From Prevotella sp. UBA1104 (GTDB lineage: Bacteria; Bacteroidota; Bacteroidia; Bacteroidales; Bacteroidaceae): DNA of 19,355 nt. The stretch spans positions 1-19,355 of the forward strand of contig DCBP01000028.1 of the NCBI GenBank assembly GCA_002314055.1. Reading direction: 5' to 3'. Below are positions 6,750-15,900 of this stretch, piece by piece. A program made the translations under genes and the position numbers. Every line of letters starts with the position of its first letter. Position 1 is the stretch's first letter. Under the pieces are notes generated by a model that saw only the letters and a program-made list of their open reading frames with translations, was not told where the DNA came from and did no database searches.

Positions 6750-8090
6750 ATGATTATGAGGATATTCAAACGTAAACTGTATCAAAAGCTTCTTGATTGG
6801 AAGAACGTCAGACAGGGAAAAACGGCAATAATGATAGAAGGAGCACGTCGTGTTGGTAAATCGACACTTGTAAAGCAATTTGCCGAGGCAGAATACTCTT
6901 CATATATTTTGATAGACTTTTCAATCGCCAGCAAAGATATAATAGAACTGTTTGACCATATCGACGAACTTGATTATTTCTTTCTTCAGCTACAGTTCCG
7001 CATGGGAGTTCCGCTTAAAGAGAGAGATTCTTTGATAATATTTGATGAAGTTCAGAAATGCCCCAAAGCTCGACAAGCAATAAAACATCTTGTCGCCGAC
7101 AGCCGTTATGACTATATCGAAACTGGTTCTTTTATTTCCGTAAAGAAAAATGTCAAGGATATTCTTATTCCAAGCGAAGAAGAGAAACTTTATATGTATC
7201 CTATGGATTATGAGGAATTCAAATGGGCAATAGGCGACAATTCATTTGCCTTGTTGAAAACGATGTACGAGAAGAAGCTCTCGGCAGGTGATGCCGCGAT
7301 AAGGAAGATGATGAGAGACTTCCGTATATATATAGCCGTGGGCGGTATGCCTCAGGCGGTAAACGAATATTTGGAAAGCAACAATCTTGAGGAGGTGGAC
7401 CGTGTGAAACGTAACATTATCAACCTTTATGAGGATGATTTCCACAAGATAGATTCTACCGGACGCCTTTCGATGCTTTTTGATGCAATACCGTCGCAAC
7501 TTGCCGGCAATGCTTCAAGGTTTCAGGCTTATAGTGTTGTTGACAGAAAAACCGATAATGAAAAACTCATGCAGTTGATATCAGAACTGCGTGAGTCAAT
7601 GACAGTAAACATTGCCTATCATGCCAATGATCCAGGAGTAGGCATGTCGCTGAATATGGACATCAACAGATATAAGATTTTTGTAGGAGATACAGGACTG
7701 TTTGTTACGCTTGCATTCAAGGACAAGGCATTTACAGAGAATGTGATTTATCAGAAACTGATGAGCGACAAACTCGATGCCAATCTTGGATATGTATATG
7801 AGAATATAGTTGCCCAGATGTTGACAGCAGCCGGCGACAAACTGTACTATTATACATTCCCTACTGAAACAGGCAAGCACAACTACGAGATAGACTTTCT
7901 TCTGTCGCGCGGCAACAAGATGTGCCCCATAGAGGTAAAATCATCCGGCTATAAACGCCATGCCTCGCTCGATGCCTTCTGCCAGAAGTTTTCATCACGG
8001 ATATCCTCACGCTATGTGCTCTACACCAAAGACACTCACCACGACGGACAGACATTATTCCTCCCCGTGTTCCTTGCACCGTTTTTGTAA
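6750..8090 (+). CDS. AAA-type ATPase with DUF4143 / nuclease-fold C-terminus
   Basis: 446 aa (444 if the second ATG at 6756 is used). An N-terminal AAA domain carries Walker A GARRVGKST (31-39, K37) and Walker B LIIFDEVQ (95-102, D99, E100), followed by YIETGSFIS as a sensor-like segment. The second half matches the DUF4143 type: YKIFVGDTGLF, YVYENIVAQML, and a PD-(D/E)XK-like ending with E380-x-D382 and IEVKSS (E395, K397). This family is common, often multi-copy, in Bacteroidetes and anaerobes. Its function is unknown; a DNA-related or defence role is only suggested by the nuclease-like fold. It is cytoplasmic, with no signal peptide. It is flanked upstream by 33-bp repeats and downstream by a repeat-rich gene-free stretch, with no partner gene. 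Confidence 0.85.
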   Translation: MIMRIFKRKLYQKLLDWKNVRQGKTAIMIEGARRVGKSTLVKQFAEAEYSSYILIDFSIASKDIIELFDHIDELDYFFLQLQFRMGVPLKERDSLIIFDEVQKCPKARQAIKHLVADSRYDYIETGSFISVKKNVKDILIPSEEEKLYMYPMDYEEFKWAIGDNSFALLKTMYEKKLSAGDAAIRKMMRDFRIYIAVGGMPQAVNEYLESNNLEEVDRVKRNIINLYEDDFHKIDSTGRLSMLFDAIPSQLAGNASRFQAYSVVDRKTDNEKLMQLISELRESMTVNIAYHANDPGVGMSLNMDINRYKIFVGDTGLFVTLAFKDKAFTENVIYQKLMSDKLDANLGYVYENIVAQMLTAAGDKLYYYTFPTETGKHNYEIDFLLSRGNKMCPIEVKSSGYKRHASLDAFCQKFSSRISSRYVLYTKDTHHDGQTLFLPVFLAPFL

Positions 8091-8253
8091 GTAAAAACCC
8101 GTTGGCGGAATTAAATTATGCAGGGTCGCAAGAGGAATACGCTGTAAAATGGGGCGTACAGGAGAATTCTCACAGGCTCCTGATTTTGGATATTGTGCTT
8201 CGCAAAATTATCACATGAATTATACATGTTAAAGGAAGCCATAAATAGTGGTG

Positions 8254-8302
8254 GCACCAAAGGTGCATCTATCTTGCACTTTTGGTGCAGCATAGATGCA
8301 CC
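8254..8302. repeat. Nested inverted repeat (GCACC/GGTGC hairpin)
   Basis: An outer 11-bp stem GGTGCATCTAT (8262-8272) pairs with ATAGATGCACC (8292-8302). Its loop contains an inner stem TGCAC/GTGCA (8275-8279 with 8285-8289). Just upstream GCACC-AAA-GGTGC (8254-8266) can form a competing hairpin using the same bases. No T-run follows on the plus strand, so it is not a standard terminator. Confidence 0.75.
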
Positions 8303-8362
8303 GATACCAAATGATAGCTTTATGACGTTTACTGGATTTACTTGACAGTTTCTTGATTAAAT

Positions 8363-8383
8363 AAGTAACGAGTCAAAATTATT
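8363..8383. repeat. Short dispersed repeat, copy 1 (AAGTAACRAGTCAAA block)
   Basis: AAGTAACGAGTCAAAATTATT here matches AAGTAACAAGTCAAATTATT at 19321-19340 with one substitution and one single-base gap. A second shared block, GGTTCTTCCGGA, lies further right in both places (8688-8699 and 19344-19355), in the same order and orientation. Confidence 0.7.
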
Positions 8384-8438
8384 CGAGCTGTACTGTTAGA
8401 AATGATAGTTCTTATTATCAATAAATGATGTTCAAGGT

Positions 8439-8463
8439 AGTAGGTGCGGTGTCTCACCGCACA
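8439..8463. repeat. REP-like palindromic repeat, left copy
   Basis: A 25-bp sequence beginning AGTAGGTGCGGTG contains a perfect 8-bp stem GTGCGGTG/CACCGCAC with a TCT loop (8444-8462). It is the exact inverted copy of 8521-8545. Paired oppositely oriented palindromes resemble REP/BIME elements. Confidence 0.85.
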
Positions 8464-8520
8464 GTAGCAAGTACATTATGACTATTTAGAGTTGATAAAA
8501 TGCTTGATAACATTCCTCAT

Positions 8521-8545
8521 TGTGCGGTGAGACACCGCACCTACT
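8521..8545. repeat. REP-like palindromic repeat, right copy
   Basis: The exact reverse complement of 8439-8463, separated from it by 57 A/T-rich bases. It has its own GTGCGGTG/CACCGCAC stem with an AGA loop (8522-8540). The two copies can also pair with each other to form a single 25-bp stem. Confidence 0.85.
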
Positions 8546-8570
8546 ATGATTTCAAACCGTACAGGTTGAA

Positions 8571-8606
8571 GTTGTTTGGGTTGTATATGTTGTAAAGGTT
8601 GTTTTA
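8571..8606. repeat. Degenerate 9-bp tandem repeat (GTTGTNNNN)
   Basis: Four consecutive 9-base units begin with GTTGT at 8571, 8580, 8589 and 8598, with a partial GTTGAA unit before them. Only the first five bases are conserved, so this is an old or relaxed array. The 9-base period is the same as in the array after sprA, though the sequence differs. Confidence 0.55.
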
Positions 8607-8687
8607 AATATAAATGTTTTGTTGTTTGTATAAACTAATTGTGAATAGCTACTTACTATATTACTTTACATTAAATAAATTACTTAC

Positions 8688-8699
8688 GGTTCTTCCGGA
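8688..8699. repeat. Short dispersed repeat, copy 1 (GGTTCTTCCGGA block)
   Basis: GGTTCTTCCGGA recurs exactly at 19344-19355, at the very end of the window. In both places it follows the AAGTAAC block. Here the two blocks are separated by about 300 bases holding the REP-like pair; at the end of the window they are separated by only three bases. Confidence 0.6.
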
Positions 8700-8718
8700 A
8701 TATGGAGTGATATCTTTC

Positions 8719-8953
8719 TCTCCCACAGATTGCACAGATTATCACAGATTGATTTTCCATGCGGACATTCTATCAATGCCACAGATGTAGGGTCGCCTAC
8801 TTCGTGGCTTGATTTACACAGATTCTATGATAAATTCTATATAAATCAGCTCTCATCTGTGTAATATTGCGGCAAAGCCAGCAACACTAAATCTGTGGGC
8901 ATAGCCTGTATTTAGACATAAAAATCCGTGTCATCTGTGATATCTGTGGGAGA
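8719..8953. mobile_element. MITE-like element with CACAGAT inverted repeats
   Basis: The ends are 21-bp inverted repeats with two mismatches (8719-8739 and 8933-8953), beginning TCTCCCACAGAT. Five CACAGAT motifs on the left (8724, 8733, 8743, 8780, 8817) face four ATCTGTG motifs on the right (8855, 8891, 8933, 8942). The centre is closed by a 10-bp inverted repeat TTACACAGAT/ATCTGTGTAA (8814-8823 with 8855-8864). A separate small hairpin GTAGG-GTCG-CCTAC lies at 8787-8800. There is no open reading frame. Its form suits a non-autonomous transposable or folded repeat element, but I see no clear target-site duplication, so mobility is unproven. Confidence 0.55.
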
Positions 8954-9065
8954 TACTAATCATCACTTCAAATATCGGATGAGCCTTACTTACTAAAAAA
9001 CTTGTCAGTTCATTATCGTTGCTTGTATAATTGTTCAAAAAAAAGGTAGCGTCCCCGTGTTGAAA

Positions 9066-9160
9066 GTGTGAGGGATAAACATCGACCCCTCACACTATCC
9101 CTCACACCTCGGAAGTACGATAAACAGGGACTTTCAGGGGCGTTAGTGAGGGTGTGAGGG
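9066..9160. repeat. Cluster of GTGTGAGGG motifs in both orientations
   Basis: The 9-mer GTGTGAGGG occurs at 9066-9074 and 9152-9160 and as its complement CCCTCACAC at 9087-9095 and 9099-9107; a shorter GTGAGGG precedes the last copy (9146-9152). The motifs can pair in several ways to form alternative stem-loops about 230 bases before ruvA. Confidence 0.75.
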
Positions 9161-9385
9161 TAAAATGACCAAAAAAAGTTTTTTTTATAAACGTGTATAT
9201 TTCATAGGATAATTTGTATTATGTCATTCAGTGAATTATGCAGGCTAAAGAAGTTACGGAAACTCTATAACACAAAATTTCATCATCGCCATCATGCCGG
9301 AGAAACAAAAAAAATCCCCTTTACACAATATATATATATAACCTGCGTTAAATATAATGTATATACACCAAATTATTTCTACTTT

Positions 9386-9994
9386 ATGATTGAATACATA
9401 AAGGGCGAGCTTGCTGAAGTTACACCGGCATACGCTGTTGTTGAAGCACACGGCGTGGGCTACGGCATGAATATCTCGCTCAACACTTATAGTAACATAC
9501 AGACGAAGAAGGAAGTGAAACTGTATGTTTTTGAAAGCATCAGAGAGGACGCCTACGCTCTGTTCGGATTCTCATCCAGACAAGAGCGGGAGATGTTCAC
9601 ACTGCTCATCAGTGTATCCGGAGTCGGAGCCAATACGGCGAGGATGATTCTCTCGGCACTCTCGCCGGCAGAATTGTGTAACGTTATTTCTACGGGCAAC
9701 GAAAAACTGCTGAAGACCGTGAAGGGTATCGGACTGCGCACGGCACAGCGTATCATCGTGGATCTGAAAGACAAGATTGCCACTGCCGACTTTGGCGGGG
9801 AAATCAGCATCGGCGGAGCAACGGCACAGGTTGCAGCCGTAAACAAGGAGGTTCACGACGAGGCTATCGGAGCACTCACCATGCTCGGTTTCGCTCCGGC
9901 ACCATCAGCTAAAGTCGTTTCGGCAATTCTAAAGGACAGTCCGGAACTGCCAGTAGAACAGGTTGTAAAACTTGCCCTGAAACAGATTAAATAA
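9386..9994 (+). CDS. ruvA: Holliday junction branch-migration protein RuvA
   Basis: 202 aa, the normal RuvA length (about 200). Domain I is an OB-fold (MIEYIKGELAEV to about residue 62). Domain II has two helix-hairpin-helix motifs, SVSGVGANTAR (76-86) and TVKGIGLRTAQ (111-121). Domain III (about 154-202) has the RuvB-contacting helices, including EAIGALTMLGF. RuvA tetramers clamp Holliday junctions and load the RuvB motor. The ATG at 9386 was chosen because the 55 in-frame codons upstream (from 9221) are A/T-rich and unlike RuvA. The gene ends TAA-TAG, and sprA starts three bases after the TAA, so the two are almost certainly cotranscribed. The ruvA-sprA linkage is familiar from other Bacteroidetes. 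Confidence 0.96.
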   Translation: MIEYIKGELAEVTPAYAVVEAHGVGYGMNISLNTYSNIQTKKEVKLYVFESIREDAYALFGFSSRQEREMFTLLISVSGVGANTARMILSALSPAELCNVISTGNEKLLKTVKGIGLRTAQRIIVDLKDKIATADFGGEISIGGATAQVAAVNKEVHDEAIGALTMLGFAPAPSAKVVSAILKDSPELPVEQVVKLALKQIK

Positions 9995-9997
9995 TAG

Positions 9998-12900
9998 ATG
10001 AAAAATTTAAAGGAACTTACTATATTCTTCATTGCACTGGTGAGCATCAACATGCTCGCCTTCAACGTGTTGCCGCAGTTGCAAGACGACCGCACGCGCC
10101 TCTCCGTACGCCGACAGAGGCAGGGCGCCGCCAACAAGGCTGACAAAGGAACGAAGGCGAACGCTGATACCATAGGCAAGGGGAAATCCGGACTCTCGGC
10201 TCTCGTAATCGAGGACGACTCCATTCCCGACTCGCTGTTGCACCCGAAATGGAAGGTGCAGCGCACCGTTCCTATTACGGCTGAAGACACAGAAAAGCGT
10301 ACTGCCGACCTCTCTATGCCTGACAATATCAAGCAGGAGGTGGTATACAACGACACGCTGAACAGATATTTCCTCGGTTCGAAAATGGGCGGAGGATACC
10401 TTTCTACACCGGTGATGATGACACCCGACGAATACCGCAAATGGAGCGAACGACAGGAGATGAACGCCTTCTTCCGCTCTAAGAACGATGAGATTGTGAA
10501 GGAGAAGGGAAAAGACAAGTTCTCGTTCTCCGACATGCATTTCGACCTCGGACCGGCTGAGAAAATCTTCGGTCCCGGTGGTGTGCGCATCAAAACCCAG
10601 GGTACGGCGGAGCTGAAGCTCGGAGCTACGATGAAGGAAATCGACAACCCGTCGCTGCCTATCCGAAACCGTAACACGACGACGATGAACTTCGATGAGA
10701 AGATTAACCTGAACGTGAACGGAAAGGTGGGCGACAAGGTGAACATGAACCTCAACTACAACACCGACGCTACGTTTGACTTCGACTCGCAGAACCTGAA
10801 ACTTAAATACGAAGGCAAGGAGGACGAGATAATAAAGCTGGTGGAGGCAGGAAATGTGTCATTCCCGAGCAACTCATCGCTCGTGAAAGGAGCGTCGTCG
10901 CTCTTCGGTATACGAACCGACATGCAGTTCGGCAAGCTGAAACTGCAAACCGTCGTTTCGCAGAAGAAGTCGGCGAGCAAAAGCGTTTCGTCGAAAGGCG
11001 GAGTGCAGCTCACACCGTTTGAGATTGACGCCACAGACTATGAGGACAACCGCCACTTCTTCCTCTCGCAGTATTTCCGCAACAAATATGATGCTGCAAT
11101 GAAGACGCTGCCAAACCTAACCACGGGCATTACCATCAACCGCGTGGAGGTTTGGGTAACGAACAAACAGGGGACGACAACGAATACCCGAAACATCATA
11201 GCTCTTACCGACCTCGGAGAGAACACCAAGGTGAGCAACCCGATGTGGGGACTCACCGGACTGCCCGTGCCGTCGAACAATGCCAACAGCGAATACTCCG
11301 AGATGGTAAACTCTTATGCTGCGGCGAGGGACATCGACCAGACGAGTACCGTGCTCGACGGGATTCCCGGGTTCGTGGGAGGTGCCGACTACGAGAAGCT
11401 GCAGAGCGCACGTCTGCTCAATTCTTCGGAATATACCGTGAACCAGGCTCTCGGATATATCTCGCTGAAGTCTACGCTGCAAACCGACCAGGTGCTTGCC
11501 ATAGCATACGAATATACTGCCGGCGGACAGACTTATCAGGTGGGTGAGTTCGCATCCGACCAGCAGGATGTGCAAAAGGCACTGTTCGTAAAGTCGCTGA
11601 AGAATACCAGCAACAACCCGAACCAAGGCAACTGGGACCTGATGATGAAGAACGTGTATTATCTCGCATCTTCGGTAGAAAAGGACAAGTTCCGACTCGA
11701 CGTGAAATACCAAAGCGATACTACCGGCGTCTATCTCTCGTATATACCGGAACAGCAGGTGAAAGACCAGACGATGATTAAGCTTCTCGGAGCTGACCGA
11801 CTGGATAATAACAACAAGGCACACAGCAACGGATATTTCGACTATGTGGAGGGATATACCGTGAGCAACGGACGAGTGTTCTTCCCTGAGGCTGAACCGT
11901 TCGGAGAATATCTCTACCAGGCTCTTATCGCCAAGGGCGTATCACCGGAGAAGGCTGCAAAATACAGTTATACTGAACTTTACGATTCTACAAAGACTAT
12001 CGCCAAGCAGATTGCCGAAAAGGATAAGTTCCGACTCACGGGACAGTATCGCGGTACTTCTGCCAACGTGATATCGCTCGGCGCATACAACGTGCCACAG
12101 GGATCGGTGGTCGTTACTGCCGGAGGAGTTACTCTGCAGGAGGGTTCCGACTATAGCGTGGACTATTCTGCCGGAGAGGTTACAATCCTCAACCAGAGTA
12201 TTATCGATGCCGGAACTGCAGTAAACGTATCGCTCGAAAGTAATACCGACTATGCACAGCAACGCAAGACGATGCTCGGACTTAACTGGGAGTATGACTT
12301 CTCTAAGAACTTCCAGCTCAGCGGTACGTTCCAGCACCTCTCGGAACAGGCGCTGACGACTAAGGTGTCGATGGGCTCCGAACCGCTGAACAATACCCTA
12401 TGGGGACTGAATGTCAACTGGAAGAAGGAAAGTCAATGGCTTACTAATTTGCTCGACAAGATTCCGTTCCTGCACTGTACGCAACCGTCGCAGATTTCGT
12501 TTACCGGAGAATTTGCACAACTCATCGCCGGACAGGCAAGCGGCACACAAGACAATGCCTCGTATCTCGACGACTTCGAGAATACGAAGAGCACTATCGA
12601 CGTGAGCACTCCGTCGGCATGGATAATATCGAGCGTGCCTACGATGTTCCCCAACTATAACGATAAAGCCACACTGCAGAGCGGATACGAGCGCGCTCTT
12701 TTGGCATGGTATAACATCGACCCGCTGTTCACGAGAAGAAGCAGTTCGCTGACGCCTGGACATATCAAGAGCGACCTTCACCAACTCTCTAACCATTACG
12801 TGAGAGAGGTGTATGTCAGGGAGCTGTTCCCTAACCGCGACCAGAGTTCTTACAACGGAGCTACGGCTACGCTGCCTATACTGAACCTCGCTTATTATCC

Positions 12901-15900
12901 TTCGGAAAGAGGTCCGTATAACTTCAACCCGAACCTAAACAGCGACGGTACGCTGCCTTCGCCTCAGAGCAATTGGGGCGGAATGATGCGACGTCTCGAC
13001 ACTAACGATTTCGAAACGGCGAATATCGAATATATCGAGTTCTGGATGCTCGATCCGTTTATCTATTCTAATCAGCAGCCTAACGCCGCTCAGTATGGCG
13101 GTGATTTCTATATCAACCTCGGTGAAGTCAGCGAGGATGTGTTGCGCGACGGAAAGAAATTCTACGAGAGCGGTATGCCGGTCGACGGTTCGAGCAGCTT
13201 TACTACTACACAGTGGGGAAAGATTCCTACGCAGTCTACCGTAACCTATGCCTTTGCCACTTCATCTGGCGCAAGGGCTAAACAGGATGTGGGCTTCAAC
13301 GGACTTACCGACGAGGAGGAGAAGACTTTCGGCTCTTATCAGGAGTTCCTCACTGCCGCACAGGCTCGTGTTACCGGTTCTGCCCTCGAGGCAATCATGG
13401 CTGACCCGGCTAATGACGACTATCACTATTTCCGCGGTTCTGATTTCGACAATGCCCGCACTCCTATTCTGGAGCGCTACAAGCGTATTAACAACCCGCA
13501 AGGCAACTCGCCTGACAGCGACTCGAGAAGCGAGAGCTACGACACGTCGTATAAGACGACTCCTGATGTGGAGGATATCAATCAGGACTACACACTGAAC
13601 GAATATGAGAAGTATTTCCAGTATCATGTTAGCATTCGTCCACAGGATCTCGTCGTGGGTCAGAACTATATCGTGGACAAGCGTGAAACATCCGTTAAAC
13701 TGCGCAACGATACGACGGAGACGGTTACGTGGTATCAGTTCCGTATTCCGGTTGACGACTATGAGCGACGTGTGGGCGGAATAACCGACTTTACGTCTAT
13801 CCGTTTCATGCGCATGTTCCTGACTAACTTCCAGATGCCTATCGTGATGCGTTTCGGAAGTCTCGACCTCGTAAGGGGCGAATGGAGAATATACGAGCAG
13901 TCGCTCTCTACCGGCAGCGAGTCGGGAAAGATGGCTGTCAGCGCCGTGAATATCGAGGAGAACAACGACCGAGTGCCGGTTAACTACGTCCTGCCTCCTG
14001 GAATCCGAAGGGAGCAAGACCCTACTCAGCCTCAGCTTACGGAGGCTAACGAACAGGCTCTCGACATTCAGGTAACTAACCTGTCGAACGGTGAGGCTAA
14101 GGCTGTTTACAAGAACACGAACCTCGACCTCAGACAATATAAGCGGTTGCAGATGTTTGTTCATGCCAATGCCTTCGAGCAGAACACGACTAACCTACAG
14201 GACAACCAGTTGGCTCTCTTCATCCGGTTGGGTTCTGACTACAAGAGTAACTATTATGAATACGAGATTCCACTGAAGCTTACAGCACCAGGACATTACG
14301 ACAGATATTCGTCTGCCGACTGCAAGGCGGTATGGCCGGAGGACAATATGCTCAATATACCACTGAGCGTTTTCACTACTCTCAAGAAGGAAAGAAACAA
14401 GGCGAAGAGCATCGGACAGGCTTCATACACCTTCCCGTATTCGGCTTACGACGAGGAGAACCCGAACAACAAGATTAGTATCGTGGGTAATCCTACTCTC
14501 GGAGAGGTAAGGACAATGGTTATCGGTATCCGAAACCTTGCCACAGAACAGAAATCGGGAGAAATCTGGGTGAACGAGCTGCGACTAAAGGAATACAACA
14601 ATTCCGGCGGTTGGGCTGCACAGGGTAACCTCAACATGCAGCTCTCTGATGTGGGTAGCGTGAATGTTACCGGTAAGTATGTATCGGAGGGCTTCGGAGG
14701 ACTTGAGGACGGAGTGGCTCAAAGGGCCCAGGACAACTACAAGACTTATAGTGTTACGACAAACTTCGAACTGGGAAAATTCTTCCCCGACAAGGCTAAG
14801 GTGTCTATCCCACTATACTACTCCGTAACGAAAGAGGAAACACGCCCTAAATACAATCCGCTCGATACGGATATGAAACTCGACGACGCTCTCAGTGCGA
14901 TGGAGGGACATGAACGCGACTCTATCGAGAGTATTGCCGTGACGAAGACTACGAACACGAACTTCTCGCTCTCTAACATGAAGGTGGGAATTGCTACGAA
15001 GAAACACCCGATGCCGTATGACCCGGCAAACTTCTCGTTCAGCTACAGTCACAGTCACCGGCATACGAGCGGCGAAACTACAATTTACGAGAATGAGGAC
15101 AACTGGCGCGGGTCGATGAATTATAGTTACACTCCGGTGTATAAGGCTTTTGAACCTTTCAAGAAAATCAAGAGCCGAAGCAAATGGTATGACATATTGA
15201 AACGATTCGGTCTCAACTGGCTACCGCAGAACCTTACGTTCAATACGGATATCATGCGCAACTACTATGAACTCCAGGAACGCGACATGGAGAGCACGGA
15301 GAACAACGAATTGCCGCTGACCTTCAGCGAACAATTCCTGTGGAACAGGGAGTTCTCTATCCGATGGGATCTGACGAAGAACCTGCACATGAGCTTCAAC
15401 AGTGCTACTCATGCCGAGATTGAAGAACCGTATACTCCTATCGACAAGAGTCGTTATCCAGACCAGTATTCGGCATGGAAAGACTCTGTATGGACGAGTA
15501 TCAAACATATGGGAAGACCGCTCGACTATAACCAGAACTTCACGGCGTCTTATCAGGCTCCGCTAAACCTCATACCTATCTTCGACTGGATTAATGCTGA
15601 TGCGAACTACAACGCAACATACAGTTGGACTCGAGGTACTACTCAGGAGGACGGACAGTCGTTGGGTAATGTCATCGCCAACAACCGCACGCTTAATATC
15701 AACGGTGCGCTCAACTTGGAGAAACTTTACAACCACGTGCCGTTCCTGAAAAAGACGAACGAGAGGTTTAACAAGCGTCCGTCGGTATCGTCAAGAGTGA
15801 AGAACTCTACGATTGCGAGGAAAAATGACAGCAAGAAGAAACCTACTGAGGACGAGAAAAAACTGCCGAAGAACAAGAAGTCGTTTGAAAGGGAAATAAA

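Larger units (their letters stand above)
8091..9385. other. Repeat-rich intergenic region, no credible gene
   Basis: About 1.3 kb without a convincing coding sequence. It contains a weak hairpin CAGGAG/CTCCTG (8159-8182) that may end the ATPase transcript, a nested hairpin (8254-8302), a pair of inverted 25-bp palindromes, a degenerate 9-bp GTTGTNNNN array, a ~235-bp inverted-repeat element and a GTGTGAGGG cluster. The last part (9170-9385) is very A/T-rich with runs of A and T and a (TA)n stretch near 9335; it must hold the ruvA promoter. A near-consensus -7 box TATATTTC at 9196-9203 is one candidate, not a firm one. Confidence 0.8.

Noticed and set aside
6582..6878. 98-aa open frame on the minus strand across the 33-bp repeats
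   Set aside because: Its repeated IPNIL peptides arise simply because 33 is a multiple of three; it overlaps the ATPase gene start and shows no coding character.
6750..8090. The ATPase as part of a defence or toxin-antitoxin operon
   Set aside because: No partner gene is adjacent; the HD-domain gene is divergent with its own promoter, and the other side has no gene for 1.3 kb.
8111..8293. 60-aa minus-strand frame in the repeat-rich region
   Set aside because: No recognisable domain, starts within the nested hairpin, no promoter or leader seen; more likely dispersed repeat DNA.
9221..9385. 55-codon N-terminal extension of RuvA
   Set aside because: The extension is A/T-rich and Lys/Tyr/His-rich, unlike any RuvA N-terminus; the ATG at 9386 gives the standard MIEYIKG start and family length.
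8091..9385. CRISPR array
   Set aside because: The repeats are palindromes and motifs with irregular spacing and orientation; there are no regular repeat-spacer units and no cas genes.
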